From contig NZ_LT629710.1 of NCBI RefSeq assembly GCF_900104535.1, positions 4,375,501-4,439,500 on the forward strand: a DNA stretch of 64,000 bases, given 5' to 3'. Within the stretch, counting starts at the first letter, position 1; each line of letters begins with the position of its first letter. Below the pieces are notes generated by a model. That model was not told the DNA's origin. It worked only from the letters and a program-made list of their open reading frames with translations, and made no database searches. This document shows positions 52,113 through 61,194 of this stretch, piece by piece. The DNA comes from Nakamurella panacisegetis (lineage in GTDB: Bacteria; Actinomycetota; Actinomycetes; Mycobacteriales; Nakamurellaceae). The position numbers and the translations under genes are program-made.

Positions 52113-53075
52113 TCAGCCGACCGTGATCGCATCCAGCAGCCGCTTGAGGAAGTCCGAGGCCCGGACAGGCGGGTAGTCGTTGGCCTTCCCGATCGGTGGC
52201 TGCAACGACTCCACCATCGCGTCCCAATCGGCCTCGTAGAAGTAGACCAACGAGACCAGGTCCTCGTCGGGCGCCTCGGCCTGCGGCGGCAGCACCCGGT
52301 GGCGGTTGGACTTCCACCGGTCGCCGCTCCACCGGGCCAGCAGGTCGCCGGTGTTGATGGTGAACGCATCCGGGTTGTACGGCGCGTCCTCCCATTCCCC
52401 GTCGGGCGAGAAGACCTGCAGGCCGCCCCGGCCCGGTTCCCGGTCGAGGATGGTGAACGTCCCGAAATCGGTGTGCGGCCCGATCCGGAACTGGCCGGGT
52501 TCGGCCTCGCCGGCGATCGTCGCCGGTGGATACCAGTTGATGTTCATCGTGTGCGTGGAGTGCGCGGTCTTGTCGGTGAAGAAGCCGGGCCGCTGCGACA
52601 GCGCCGATTCGGCGATGGTCAGCAGCGTCTCGGCCAACTCGCGCATCTGCGCCAGGTAGCCCGTGATCGACTCCGCCAGGGCCGGCACCTCGGCCGGGAA
52701 GACGTTGTCGGAGAACCAGAAGTCGTCCACGTCGGGGTTCCCGGTCTTCTCCGTGGCGCCGACCGAGTACGACTCCTTGAGATCCGGAGGAGTCGCGGTT
52801 CCCTCGGCGTAGCCGTTCGCCTCGACCCCCGGCGGCAGCCACCCACGGCCGCCGACGGTCACCGCGTAGGCCTGCTTGGTCGCGGGCGGCAGGGCGAAGA
52901 ACTCCCGGGCGGCGGTTCGCACCGCGGCCCGGTCGGCCCGGCTCACCCCGTGGCCGGTGACCAGGAAGAACCCAACCGACTGGAGGGCGGCGTCCATCTC
53001 CCCGGCCACCGCCGCCCGGCCGGCCTGCGTGCCGTCGAACCACGGCGTCAGATCAATGGTCGGAACGCTACCCAT
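52113..53075 (-). CDS. Isopenicillin N synthase-like 2-oxoglutarate/Fe(II) oxygenase
   Basis: A 320-residue protein. IDLTPWFDGT opens the family, GFFLVTGHGV follows, IGPHTDFGTFTIL carries the first iron ligands (His and Asp) and NRHRVLPP the distal His and the Arg that binds 2-oxoglutarate. It oxidises a small molecule using Fe(II), 2-oxoglutarate and O2. It lies ten bases downstream of an NCS1 permease gene, so the substrate is probably a nucleobase or related compound imported by that permease. Confidence 0.9.
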   Translation of the reverse strand: MGSVPTIDLTPWFDGTQAGRAAVAGEMDAALQSVGFFLVTGHGVSRADRAAVRTAAREFFALPPATKQAYAVTVGGRGWLPPGVEANGYAEGTATPPDLKESYSVGATEKTGNPDVDDFWFSDNVFPAEVPALAESITGYLAQMRELAETLLTIAESALSQRPGFFTDKTAHSTHTMNINWYPPATIAGEAEPGQFRIGPHTDFGTFTILDREPGRGGLQVFSPDGEWEDAPYNPDAFTINTGDLLARWSGDRWKSNRHRVLPPQAEAPDEDLVSLVYFYEADWDAMVESLQPPIGKANDYPPVRASDFLKRLLDAITVG

Positions 53076-53085
53076 GACGGTGGCC

Positions 53086-54525
53086 CTACTTCGTCGCCGC
53101 CGCGAGCTGCTCCGGTGTCGCCACTTGGATCGGCTGGGCCAGGGCGCGGTAGAGCGCCGCGTACAGGACGGCGGCGAGCACGAACCCGACTTCGAACGTC
53201 AAGTCGCCGACGGCCGGCGCATGCTGGGGAATGACCCCGACGTAGAACGTCTGGTTGGAGAACAACCAGATGGAGATGACCGCGCTCACGAACATGGCGA
53301 TGGGCCCGGCCCAGTTCTTGTACGAAGGATCGCCATAGGCCAACTCGTCCGCCCGCGATCGACGAAGGATGCGGTCGACGAAGACAACACCCAGCCACGG
53401 ACCGATCCAGTAGGCGATGACCAGCAGGAAGTTCTCGTACTGGTCGATGTGGTCCAGGCCGACCAGAGCCACCACGAAGCCGGCCAGACCGGAGATCACG
53501 GCAACCGCGCCACGTGCGGTCGGGGTGGGCAACCTGATGCCGGTCGCGGTGAACGACAGCGCGCTGGAGTAGACGTTCAGCGCGTTGGCGGCGATGGCGC
53601 CCAGACAGATGCCGAGCAGCGTGAGCTTGCCCAGCCAGGTCGGCATGAGGCTGGTGTATGCGTCCGTCGGGTTGGCGAACGCCCAGTTCGGGCTGTCGAA
53701 GTTGAACGCGGCGGCACCGAAGGCGGTCACCACGGCCGCTCCGAACACCTCGAGCAGGGTGCAGGAGATGAAGACGCCGAGCCCGGCGAAGATCCCGGCC
53801 TTGCGACCGGATCCCGGCGGCAGGTACCGCGTGTAGTCCGAGGCGTAGGGGTTCCAACCGGCGGCATACCCGAAGGTCGCGCCGAGCGCGATCCAGAAAC
53901 CACCGGGGATCGGCGCGCCGGCGGCGGACGGGTGCGACTTGGTCAGCAGGACGATCCCGCCGACCACGAAGATGACGGTCAGGACCGGTGCCGCATATTT
54001 CTCGAAGATCTGGATCAGGTTGTGCCCGAAGTAGGCCAGGGCCAGCATCAGGACGACGACGATGACCAGCGCGAGGTACTTGTTCATGTTCGTCAGAGCC
54101 GACAGCGCCAGGGCACCGCTGACGCTGTTCACCGCGAACCAGCCGACCCCCGCGATCAGCCAGTTCAGGCCTGCCGGGAGCAGGTTGCCCAGGAACCCGA
54201 AGGCCCGCCGCGAGAGGACCATCTGGCAGAAGCCGCTTTCCGGTCCCCAGGTGGACAACACCATGTGAGCGGTCGAGCCCAGCAGGTTGCCCAGGACGAT
54301 CGCGGCCACCGACTGCCAGAAGCTCAGGCCGAAGAAGAGCACACAGATCACGCCGACATAGATGGTGGCGAACTCCATGTTGGGCGAGGTCCAGGTCCAC
54401 AGCATCTGCAGCGGCTTGCCGTGCCGCTCGGACAGCGGGATGACTTCGGCGCCTCCCGGTTCCACGGCGGTGACCTTCGCGCCGTAGTGGCGATCTTCGG
54501 CGACTTCAGCAAGAGAGGCAGACAT
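53086..54525 (-). CDS. NCS1-family cytosine/purine/allantoin-type permease
   Basis: A 479-residue protein with 12 hydrophobic helices. WTWTSPNMEFATIYVG in the first helix and GWNPYASDYTRYLPPG are characteristic of the NCS1 (cytosine-purine permease) family. It imports a nucleobase, allantoin or similar compound with Na+ or H+. ATG 54525 is chosen from the homology; ribosome site weak. The downstream gene encodes an isopenicillin N synthase-like oxygenase, and the divergent gene is HutD-like, so the three may handle a nitrogen source. Confidence 0.92.
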   Translation of the reverse strand: MSASLAEVAEDRHYGAKVTAVEPGGAEVIPLSERHGKPLQMLWTWTSPNMEFATIYVGVICVLFFGLSFWQSVAAIVLGNLLGSTAHMVLSTWGPESGFCQMVLSRRAFGFLGNLLPAGLNWLIAGVGWFAVNSVSGALALSALTNMNKYLALVIVVVLMLALAYFGHNLIQIFEKYAAPVLTVIFVVGGIVLLTKSHPSAAGAPIPGGFWIALGATFGYAAGWNPYASDYTRYLPPGSGRKAGIFAGLGVFISCTLLEVFGAAVVTAFGAAAFNFDSPNWAFANPTDAYTSLMPTWLGKLTLLGICLGAIAANALNVYSSALSFTATGIRLPTPTARGAVAVISGLAGFVVALVGLDHIDQYENFLLVIAYWIGPWLGVVFVDRILRRSRADELAYGDPSYKNWAGPIAMFVSAVISIWLFSNQTFYVGVIPQHAPAVGDLTFEVGFVLAAVLYAALYRALAQPIQVATPEQLAAATK

Positions 54526-54662
54526 GGGACGAATCATCCGGTCGGGTGCCCGATTCGACAAGGACCTTCGTGTCAACGTCATGTTTCCGAGACGTCACCG
54601 GCCCGCTGAGCGGTCCCCGTGGGAGGTTGCAACAGGCCGTCGACTACGACGAGAGTGGGCCG

Positions 54663-55274
54663 GTGACCGCACCGGATTCGACTCCTTGGCAGTTGCCTCG
54701 GGCGCGGCGGTCGAGCCAACCGTGGGCCAACGGTCAGGGGGTCAGCGAATCGGTCAGCCGGCATGTCCCCGACGAGCCACGAGACGAGATCCTGTGGCGC
54801 GTCAACATCGCCGACATCCCGGGTGATTGCGACTTCTCCCAGCTCGTCGGCGTCGACCGTCAGTTCATGCTCCTCGACGACGTGGAGTTGACCCTGGAGT
54901 TGGACCTACCCCGTCTGGTGCAGCCGCTGGAGCCGATCGAGTTCGCCGGCGAGATGGCGCCGGTCTGCCGTGCAGCCGCGCCGGCGCGCGCGATCAATCT
55001 GCTGATGCAGCGCGACCGGGTGTTCGGCCGTCTGGAGCTGGTCACCGTGACCAGGTCGGTGCACATCCCGGTGCCGCCGGGCGGGTCGGTGGTGGTGGTC
55101 AAGCTCGACGGCGACCCGACCTGGCGCGGCGGCCGCGACCTGAGGCCCGGGGACGCCGTCCGGCTGGACCGCCCGGTCCTCGGCGGCCCTATCGCCCTGC
55201 CGCTGTCCGGCCACGGACGGGTGGCGGCGATCTCGGTACTCCCGATCTACCCTCGCCACCGGGACGACGAATGA
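54663..55274 (+). CDS. HutD family protein
   Basis: A 203-residue cupin-like protein. PWANGQGVSESV is the N-terminal HutD motif, WRVNIADIPGDCDFSQLVGVDRQ the conserved core (W-R-x-S/N-I-A, F-S, G-x-D-R) and INLLMQRDRV the N-M-x-R motif. HutD proteins are linked to histidine utilisation and other amino-acid or nitrogen operons; the biochemical role is unsettled. The GTG at 54663 fits the family length (an in-frame ATG at 54546 lies only 21 bases from the divergent permease start and would leave no promoter). No hut genes are nearby. Confidence 0.8.
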   Translation: MTAPDSTPWQLPRARRSSQPWANGQGVSESVSRHVPDEPRDEILWRVNIADIPGDCDFSQLVGVDRQFMLLDDVELTLELDLPRLVQPLEPIEFAGEMAPVCRAAAPARAINLLMQRDRVFGRLELVTVTRSVHIPVPPGGSVVVVKLDGDPTWRGGRDLRPGDAVRLDRPVLGGPIALPLSGHGRVAAISVLPIYPRHRDDE

Positions 55275-55281
55275 CGGCAGG

Positions 55282-56148
55282 TCAGTTGGTCAGACCCCCG
55301 ATGAAATCGGCCAGCACGAGATGGAACCGCTCCGGTTCGTCCAGATGTGGGAAGTGTCCGGCCCGCGGGAAGATCTCCACCCGGCTGTCCGGGAGCGCCG
55401 TGCGTACTGCTTCCGCGTGGCTGGCCGGGATCAACCGATCCCGTCCGCCCCAGACCACCAGTATCGGCCGCCCGGCCAGACCGGCCAGTCGCGGCAGCGC
55501 GCTCACCGTCTGCCCGGTGACGTCGATGACCGACCTCGACGTGGCCAGGAACGCCCGGCGGTTGGCCGCATTGGCGAAGGTTCCCATGCCGAGCCATGCC
55601 GCCTCGGTGCTGGCCGTCACGAGGGGGAGGCCGAGCCGGGCCATCAACCCGAAGGCAGTGTTGCCGCAAGCGCGGATCCAGGAAGACGCGATGATCGGCA
55701 GGACGAACTCGCTCCCGGGCAAGGTGGCCAGCCGCAGCGCCGGGCTCAGGTCCGGGCCGAGGCCGCCCGAACTGACCAGGGCCAGGGCACGCACCCGCTC
55801 CGGGAACAGATAGGCCAGCTCCAGGGCGACGCCGCCGCCGAGAGAATGACCGACGACGATGACGCGGTCCAGGCCCAAGCCGTCGAGCAGGTCGCGGATG
55901 GCCGCGGCGTGGCCACCAAGGGAGAAGTCGACCTGACGCAGGCCACCGTCGGAATCGTCGACCTCACCGTGCCCGAACAGATCCGGGGCGATCACCCGGT
56001 GGGAGGCCGAGAGCGCCTCCATCTGGGCCGACCAGGTCCGATGATCGCTGATCAACCCATGGATGAACAGGACCGGCTCACCGCGTCCGGCCTCGGTGAA
56101 GGTCAGACCGGCGATGCCCAGTTGCGTCGAACCGCTCTCGTCCACCAC
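55282..56148 (-). CDS. Alpha/beta hydrolase
   Basis: A 288-residue protein of the alpha/beta-hydrolase fold. [15 protein letters not shown] gives the oxyanion HG region, [18 protein letters not shown] the nucleophile elbow (Ser in G-H-S-L-G), [11 protein letters not shown] the acidic residue and [14 protein letters not shown] the catalytic His. Likely an esterase or haloalkane dehalogenase-like hydrolase; substrate unknown. GTG 56148 has GGAGG five bases upstream; GTG 56145 is equally possible. Convergent with the HutD gene by seven bases. Confidence 0.88.
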   Translation of the reverse strand: MVDESGSTQLGIAGLTFTEAGRGEPVLFIHGLISDHRTWSAQMEALSASHRVIAPDLFGHGEVDDSDGGLRQVDFSLGGHAAAIRDLLDGLGLDRVIVVGHSLGGGVALELAYLFPERVRALALVSSGGLGPDLSPALRLATLPGSEFVLPIIASSWIRACGNTAFGLMARLGLPLVTASTEAAWLGMGTFANAANRRAFLATSRSVIDVTGQTVSALPRLAGLAGRPILVVWGGRDRLIPASHAEAVRTALPDSRVEIFPRAGHFPHLDEPERFHLVLADFIGGLTN

Positions 56149-56357
56149 GACCTCCAGGTACTCGGCGCGGGAAATCGACTGGCACGAGACCTTGGTTACC
56201 GACGAGTAGCACCGACTGTACGGGAGTGATCGCCGATGGACCTCGGCCAGCCTACGGCGCCTTCCCGGACCGACCGGCCGGTCCCGGTGAGCGTCGGGTC
56301 CGGCCCTTGGGCCAGGATGGGCAGGACACACGTCCGTTACCGCGGGAAGCGAAGATC

Positions 56358-58028
56358 ATGACTGCACTCGACATCACCACCACCGACGCCTGGGCCGCGC
56401 TGAAGGCCCATGAACCGAAGATCACCCCACTGCACCTGCGGGAGATCTTCGCCGATGATCCGGCCCGCGGCGCGGAGCTCACGGTGCGGGCCGCCGACCT
56501 CTACATGGACTACTCGAAGCACCGGGTGACCCGAGAAACGCTGGGCCTGCTGACCGATCTCGCCGTCGCCGCCGGCGTCGAAGCCCGCCGTGACGCCATG
56601 TTGCGCGGCGATCACATCAACACCAGCGAGAACCGCGCCGTCCTGCACACCGCACTGCGGCTTCCGGCCGACGCGGCCCTCACGGTCGACGGCCAGGACG
56701 TGGTCACCGACGTTCACGACGTGCTCCGGGCGATGGGTGACTTCACCGACCGGCTGCGGTCGGGTGAGTGGGTCGGCGCCACCGGCAAGAAGATCAGCAC
56801 GGTGGTGAACATCGGCATCGGCGGGTCCGATCTGGGTCCGGTGATGATCTATCAGGCGCTGCGGGCCTACGCCGATGCCGGGATCAGCGCTCGTTTCGTG
56901 TCCAACGTCGATCCCTCGGACCTGGTCGGCAAGACGGCGGACCTCGACCCGGAGACCACGCTCTTCATCATCGCGTCCAAGACCTTCTCCACCCTGGAGA
57001 CCCTGACCAATGCCACCGCCGCCCGGCGCTGGCTGCTCGACGGCCTCGGCCTGGACGGCGAGCAGGGCACGGCCGCCGTGGCCAAGCACTTCGTCGCGGT
57101 GTCGACCAACGCCGAACGCGTCGCGAAGTTCGGTATCGACACGGCCAACATGTTCGGCTTCTGGGACTGGGTGGGCGGCCGTTACTCCGTCGACTCGGCG
57201 ATCGGGCTGTCCGTCATGTGCGCGGTCGGCAAGGAGAACTTCGCCGAGCTGCTGGCCGGATTCCACGCCGTCGACGAGCACTTCGCCACCGCTCCGCTGG
57301 CGCAGAACGCGCCGGTGATCATGGGTCTGCTCGGCGTCTGGTATTCCAACTTCTTCGGCGCCGAATCGCGGGCCGTGCTCCCCTACTGCAACGACCTCAA
57401 CCGGTTCGCCGCGTACCTGCAGCAGCTGACGATGGAGAGCAACGGCAAGTCGGTCCGGTCCGACGGGTCGCCCGTATCCACGTCGACCGGCGAGATCTTC
57501 TGGGGCGAGCCGGGAACCAACGGGCAGCACGCGTTCTACCAGTTGCTGCACCAGGGCACCCGCCTCGTCCCGGCCGACTTCATCGGGCTGTCCGAACCGC
57601 TGGACGACCTGCCGACGCAGGACGGCACCGGCAGCATGCACGACCTGCTGATGAGCAACTACTTCGCCCAGACGTCGGTGCTGGCGTTCGGCAAGACCGC
57701 GGAGGAGATCGCCGCCGAGGGCACTCCGGCGGATGTGGTGCCGCACAAGGTGATGCCCGGAAATCGCCCGTCCACCAGCATTCTCGCGCCGAAGCTGACC
57801 CCGTCGGTGGTCGGTCAGCTGGTCGCCCTGTACGAGCACGCCACCTTCGTCGAGGGCGTGATCTGGGGCATCGACTCGTTCGACCAGTGGGGCGTCGAAC
57901 TCGGCAAGACGCAAGCGGTCGAGCTGCTGCCGGTGCTGACCCAGGCCGCTGCCCCGGCCGCGCAACACGATTCGTCCACCGACGCCCTGGTGCGCCGGTA
58001 CCGCACCGAGCGGGGCCGCGCCAGCTGA
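56358..58028 (+). CDS. pgi: Glucose-6-phosphate isomerase
   Basis: A 556-residue enzyme of the expected length. [15 protein letters not shown] is the first substrate-binding region, [17 protein letters not shown] follows, [14 protein letters not shown] and the C-terminal [13 protein letters not shown] (PROSITE-type signature with catalytic Lys) complete the site. It interconverts glucose-6-phosphate and fructose-6-phosphate in glycolysis and supplies sugar precursors. The ATG has GGGAAG upstream. Followed by the DUF2252 gene after 51 bases. Confidence 0.97.
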   Translation: MTALDITTTDAWAALKAHEPKITPLHLREIFADDPARGAELTVRAADLYMDYSKHRVTRETLGLLTDLAVAAGVEARRDAMLRGDHINTSENRAVLHTALRLPADAALTVDGQDVVTDVHDVLRAMGDFTDRLRSGEWVGATGKKISTVVNIGIGGSDLGPVMIYQALRAYADAGISARFVSNVDPSDLVGKTADLDPETTLFIIASKTFSTLETLTNATAARRWLLDGLGLDGEQGTAAVAKHFVAVSTNAERVAKFGIDTANMFGFWDWVGGRYSVDSAIGLSVMCAVGKENFAELLAGFHAVDEHFATAPLAQNAPVIMGLLGVWYSNFFGAESRAVLPYCNDLNRFAAYLQQLTMESNGKSVRSDGSPVSTSTGEIFWGEPGTNGQHAFYQLLHQGTRLVPADFIGLSEPLDDLPTQDGTGSMHDLLMSNYFAQTSVLAFGKTAEEIAAEGTPADVVPHKVMPGNRPSTSILAPKLTPSVVGQLVALYEHATFVEGVIWGIDSFDQWGVELGKTQAVELLPVLTQAAAPAAQHDSSTDALVRRYRTERGRAS

Positions 58029-58079
58029 CCCGTCCTGATCCAGCCGCCGCACGACGAATGCCGGGAGGATGTTGCTCCG

Positions 58080-59507
58080 ATGACGGACCCGCACCGGCCG
58101 CCCGCCGGACACACCGTGCTCGCCGAGGTCGAGGGCGAGTCCTACGGTTCGTTGCTCCGTCGGCCGACCTCCCGGGCTCAGCGGTACCACCTGGGCCGCA
58201 CCCTGCGGGCGAAGGTGTCCCGGGCGGCGCTGGGTGAGTGGACGCCGCCCATCGGCCGGCCGGATCCGGTGGCCCAGATCATGGCCTCACACGAGGGGCG
58301 GTTGGCCTCGTTGATCCCGATCCGGATCGGCCGGATGGTGGCGTCGCCGTACGGGTTCCTGCGCGGGACGGCCATCGTGATGGCCGAAGACGCCGCCCAC
58401 CTGCCGGCCACCGGGATCACGCCGGTGATCTGCGGCGATGCTCACCTGGGCAACTTCGGGTTCTATGCGTCCCCGGAGCGGGATCTCGTCATCGACCTCA
58501 ACGATTTCGACGAGGCCCACCCGGGTGGCTGGGAGTGGGACCTGCGCCGCCTGGTGGCCAGCATCTGGGTGGCCGGACGGCAGAACAGCCACAGCGAACA
58601 GACCTGCGAGGCGGCCGCGCGGGCCTGTGTGGCCGCCTACCGCGGCGAGGTGCGACATCTGGCCGACCAGCCGCTGCTGTCCCGGTCCTACCAGCGGCTG
58701 GACGTCGACGACCTGATCAAGAACACCGCCCACCCGTCACTCAAGACGGAGATCGACCGGGCCGCCCGCCGGGCGCGGTCCCGGACCAGCGACCGCGCGC
58801 TCCCCCGCTTCACCGAGGAGCACCAGGGACGCCGGCGAATCGTCGAGGAACCGCCACTGATCACCCGGGTCGGGGCGGCCGAGGCAGATCTGGTCGGGGC
58901 CGCTCTCGACGAGTACCTGACCACCCTGGCGCCGCACTGGCGGCGGGCTCTGGGCGGCTACACCCTGGTCGACATCGCCCACAAGGTGGTCGGCGTCGGC
59001 AGCGTCGGATTGCGGGCCTACGTCGCGCTGCTCGAGGGCAGCAGCCCCGACGACGTCGTCTTCCTCCAGCTCAAGCAGGCCCGGCGCTCGGTGCTGGCCC
59101 AGTACGTGCACGGCGGGTCGGCCTGGCACGCGCACCAGGGCCAGCGGGTGGTGGAGTACCAGCAGGCGCTGCAGACGGTCAGCGACCCGCTGCTGGGCTG
59201 GGCGACGGTCGACGGTCGGCAGTACTACGTGCGGCAGTTCCGGAACATGAAGGGCACGATCGCTCTGGACGCGATCGACTCGCAGGCCCTGACCGACTAC
59301 GCCGGTATCGTCGGCCAGCTGCTGGCCAAGGGGCACGCCAGAACGAGCGGCGCGTCGATGATCTCCGGCTACGCCGGCTCGTCGGACAAGCTCGACATCG
59401 CCCTGGCCCGCTTCGCCCGGCTCTACGCCGATCAGACCGAGGCCGACCACGCCGCCCTGGTGGCCGCGGTCGCCCGCGGCGTACTGCCGGTCGAGTACGG
59501 CGTCTGA
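58080..59507 (+). CDS. DUF2252 family protein (kinase-like fold)
   Basis: A 475-residue soluble protein. VICGDAHLGNFGFYASPERD and VIDLNDFDEAHPGGWEWDL resemble the catalytic (H-x-D/N) and metal-binding (D-x-D) loops of aminoglycoside-phosphotransferase-like kinases. The N-terminal Lys/ATP region (MVASPYGFLRGTAIVMAED) is also present. DUF2252 members are predicted small-molecule kinases; the substrate is unknown. GGGAGG lies eleven bases before ATG. A hairpin and tandem repeats follow the stop. Confidence 0.9.
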   Translation: MTDPHRPPAGHTVLAEVEGESYGSLLRRPTSRAQRYHLGRTLRAKVSRAALGEWTPPIGRPDPVAQIMASHEGRLASLIPIRIGRMVASPYGFLRGTAIVMAEDAAHLPATGITPVICGDAHLGNFGFYASPERDLVIDLNDFDEAHPGGWEWDLRRLVASIWVAGRQNSHSEQTCEAAARACVAAYRGEVRHLADQPLLSRSYQRLDVDDLIKNTAHPSLKTEIDRAARRARSRTSDRALPRFTEEHQGRRRIVEEPPLITRVGAAEADLVGAALDEYLTTLAPHWRRALGGYTLVDIAHKVVGVGSVGLRAYVALLEGSSPDDVVFLQLKQARRSVLAQYVHGGSAWHAHQGQRVVEYQQALQTVSDPLLGWATVDGRQYYVRQFRNMKGTIALDAIDSQALTDYAGIVGQLLAKGHARTSGASMISGYAGSSDKLDIALARFARLYADQTEADHAALVAAVARGVLPVEYGV

Positions 59508-59547
59508 GCCCTGCCGCCCCCTACTGCGCCCGCCGCCCCCTACTGCA

Positions 59548-59606
59548 TCGACCGGAATGATATTTGCGCTCCGGCGCCACTTTTGCGTGAATATCATTCC
59601 GGTCGA
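59548..59606. terminator. Large inverted repeat (17-bp arms) between convergent genes
   Basis: TCGACCGGAATGATATT (59548-59564) is exactly complementary to AATATCATTCCGGTCGA (59590-59606), with a 25-base loop. The stem is AT-rich inside a GC-rich genome. It lies between the 3' ends of the DUF2252 and flavin-reductase genes, so it may end transcription in both directions, or be a relic of a small mobile element. Confidence 0.55.
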
Positions 59607-59607
59607 C

Positions 59608-59684
59608 GAGCCAAGGGCGAGTCGTCGCGAGCCAAGGGCGAGTCGTCGCGAGCCAAGGGCGAGTCGTCGACGGGCCAAGGGCGG
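59608..59684. repeat. 21-bp tandem repeat, about 3.6 copies
   Basis: Units of 21 bp starting GAGCCAAGGGCGAGTCGTCG begin at 59608, 59629 and 59650, with a partial divergent fourth. They lie directly after the inverted repeat and just before the stop of the flavin-reductase gene (minus strand). The period is a multiple of three and both strands stay open across it, but there is no sign of a gene. Confidence 0.8.
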
Positions 59685-59688
59685 TGCG

Positions 59689-60438
59689 TCAGCCCGTGGG
59701 CCCGAACCGCTCGACGCGGATGGCGGACGACGGGACCCCGGCCCCGATCAGCAGGCGGCTCGTCGCCTCGGCGAAACCGGTTGACCCGCAAACGAACGCC
59801 GTCGGACCACCGGTGACCAGGGGCTGCAGGTCGGCCGGACCCAGACGCCCGGCCGCGCGCATCACGCTCGGGTCGCTCGTCCGGCTCAACGCGACCGTCG
59901 CCCCGGCCGCGATCAACTCGTCGGCGTAGGGCAACTCGGCCAGTGAGCGGGCCGAGACGGCGACCTTCAACAGGTCGGGACGGCCGACGTCACGGGCGTG
60001 ACGCACCATCGACACCAGCGGCACCACACCGGTTCCGCCCCCGACCAACAGCCCAGGAGCGTCGCCCCGCCAGACGAACCAGCCGCCGATCGGGCCACGG
60101 ACCTCGAGTTCGTCGCCGACCTGGACCACGTCGGCCAGGAATCCGGAGACCTCGCCGTCCTCCAGCCGCTCGACGAACAGCTCGATCCCGGGCTGGGCCG
60201 GGGAGGACGCGATCGAGTACGACCGTTGGGCGGTGTAGCCGTCCTCGGCCCGCAGTCGGACGATGTAGTGCTGCCCGGGCAGATGGGCGATCCGGTCGGG
60301 CACGTCGAGCACCAGCCGCACCGCGTTCGGCTGGGGGTGCTCGACCTCCCGGACCACGGCCGTTCGCCAGCCGCCGACCGGCGCGGCCGGACCGGTGCCC
60401 GGCCCGATCTCGGTGTCCATGACGTCCGGCTCAGTCAC
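59689..60438 (-). CDS. FAD/NAD(P)-binding oxidoreductase (FNR type)
   Basis: A 249-residue protein with the FNR layout: RSYSIASSP (FAD motif R-x-Y-S) near residue 74, LLVGGGTGVVPLVSMVRHAR (NAD(P) motif) near 130 and AFVCGSTGFAEA near 215. It has no iron-sulfur domain. It overlaps the sulfite-oxidase-like gene upstream by eight bases (GTGACTGA) and is thus translationally coupled to it, so it likely passes electrons from NAD(P)H to that enzyme. GGAAGAG lies before the GTG start. Confidence 0.9.
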   Translation of the reverse strand: MTEPDVMDTEIGPGTGPAAPVGGWRTAVVREVEHPQPNAVRLVLDVPDRIAHLPGQHYIVRLRAEDGYTAQRSYSIASSPAQPGIELFVERLEDGEVSGFLADVVQVGDELEVRGPIGGWFVWRGDAPGLLVGGGTGVVPLVSMVRHARDVGRPDLLKVAVSARSLAELPYADELIAAGATVALSRTSDPSVMRAAGRLGPADLQPLVTGGPTAFVCGSTGFAEATSRLLIGAGVPSSAIRVERFGPTG

Positions 60439-61033
60439 CTTGGTAGCGCTCTTCCTTCCACGGGTCCCCGTGGTCGTGGTATCCGTTTCGCTCCCAGAAC
60501 CCCTGCTGGTCGTGATCCATCAGGGTCAGCTTGCTGACCCACTTGGCGCTCTTCCAGAAGTACAGGTGCGGCACCAGGAATCGCATCGGGCCACCGTGCT
60601 CCACCGGGAGCGGATGTCCCTCGTGGTCCCAGACCACCCACGCCTTCCCGTCGCTGATGTCGGACAGCGGCAGGTTGGTCGTGTAGCCGGTGGTCGACCT
60701 GATCATCACGTGGGTCGCGGAGGGCAGGGGTGACGCCGCGGCCAGCAGGATGTCGGCGCTGATCCCACCGAAGCTGGTGTCGAACTTCGACCACGTGGTG
60801 ACGCAGTGGATGTCACCGCGATACACCGAGCCCGGGAGCTGGTGGAGTTCCTTCCAGGTCCAGGTGGATTCTCGTTCCACCAGCCCGTCGATGGTCAGGG
60901 TCAACTTCTCCGGGTCGAGTCGGGGGGTCACCTCGGCCGTCAGGACGGGGAAGTCCTTGCCCACGTCGTACTGTCCGGGGGGAAGTCGATCATTGGCGGG
61001 ACGACGGGGGCGCCCGCTGAAGCCTCGTGTCAT
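60431..61033 (-). CDS. Sulfite oxidase-like molybdopterin oxidoreductase
   Basis: A 200-residue protein of the SO-like domain. IHCVTTWSKFDTSFGGIS holds the Cys that ligates molybdenum, and WVVWDHEGHPLPVEHGGPMRF and YFWKSAKWVSKL complete the Moco site. The small size matches the catalytic domain of YedY/MsrP-type or related enzymes without heme. No Tat signal is seen, suggesting cytoplasmic location. Coupled to the flavin reductase downstream. ATG start 61033. A role in reducing oxidised sulfur compounds or in NAD(P)H-dependent oxidoreduction is inferred. Confidence 0.88.
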   Translation of the reverse strand: MTRGFSGRPRRPANDRLPPGQYDVGKDFPVLTAEVTPRLDPEKLTLTIDGLVERESTWTWKELHQLPGSVYRGDIHCVTTWSKFDTSFGGISADILLAAASPLPSATHVMIRSTTGYTTNLPLSDISDGKAWVVWDHEGHPLPVEHGGPMRFLVPHLYFWKSAKWVSKLTLMDHDQQGFWERNGYHDHGDPWKEERYQGD

Positions 61034-61194
61034 CGGCTCATTGTGCCGTAACCCGGGTACCGAACAGGCTGTCGGCTGGACCACACGCCGCCGCGGGAAG
61101 CGGTATGACCCCCGGACCCGGGGCGTCAACGCCCCGGACCGATGCACGGTCCAGGCCCCCGGACAGGGCCCCGGGGATGCGGAAGAATCGCCCC

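Noticed and set aside
54546-54662. N-terminal extension of the HutD gene to ATG 54546
   Set aside because: It would put the start 21 bases from the divergent permease start, and the extra 39 residues do not resemble HutD.
59678-59737. C-terminal extension of a minus-strand frame through the 21-bp repeats
   Set aside because: The flavin-reductase gene stops at 59689; the frame beyond is repeat-derived.
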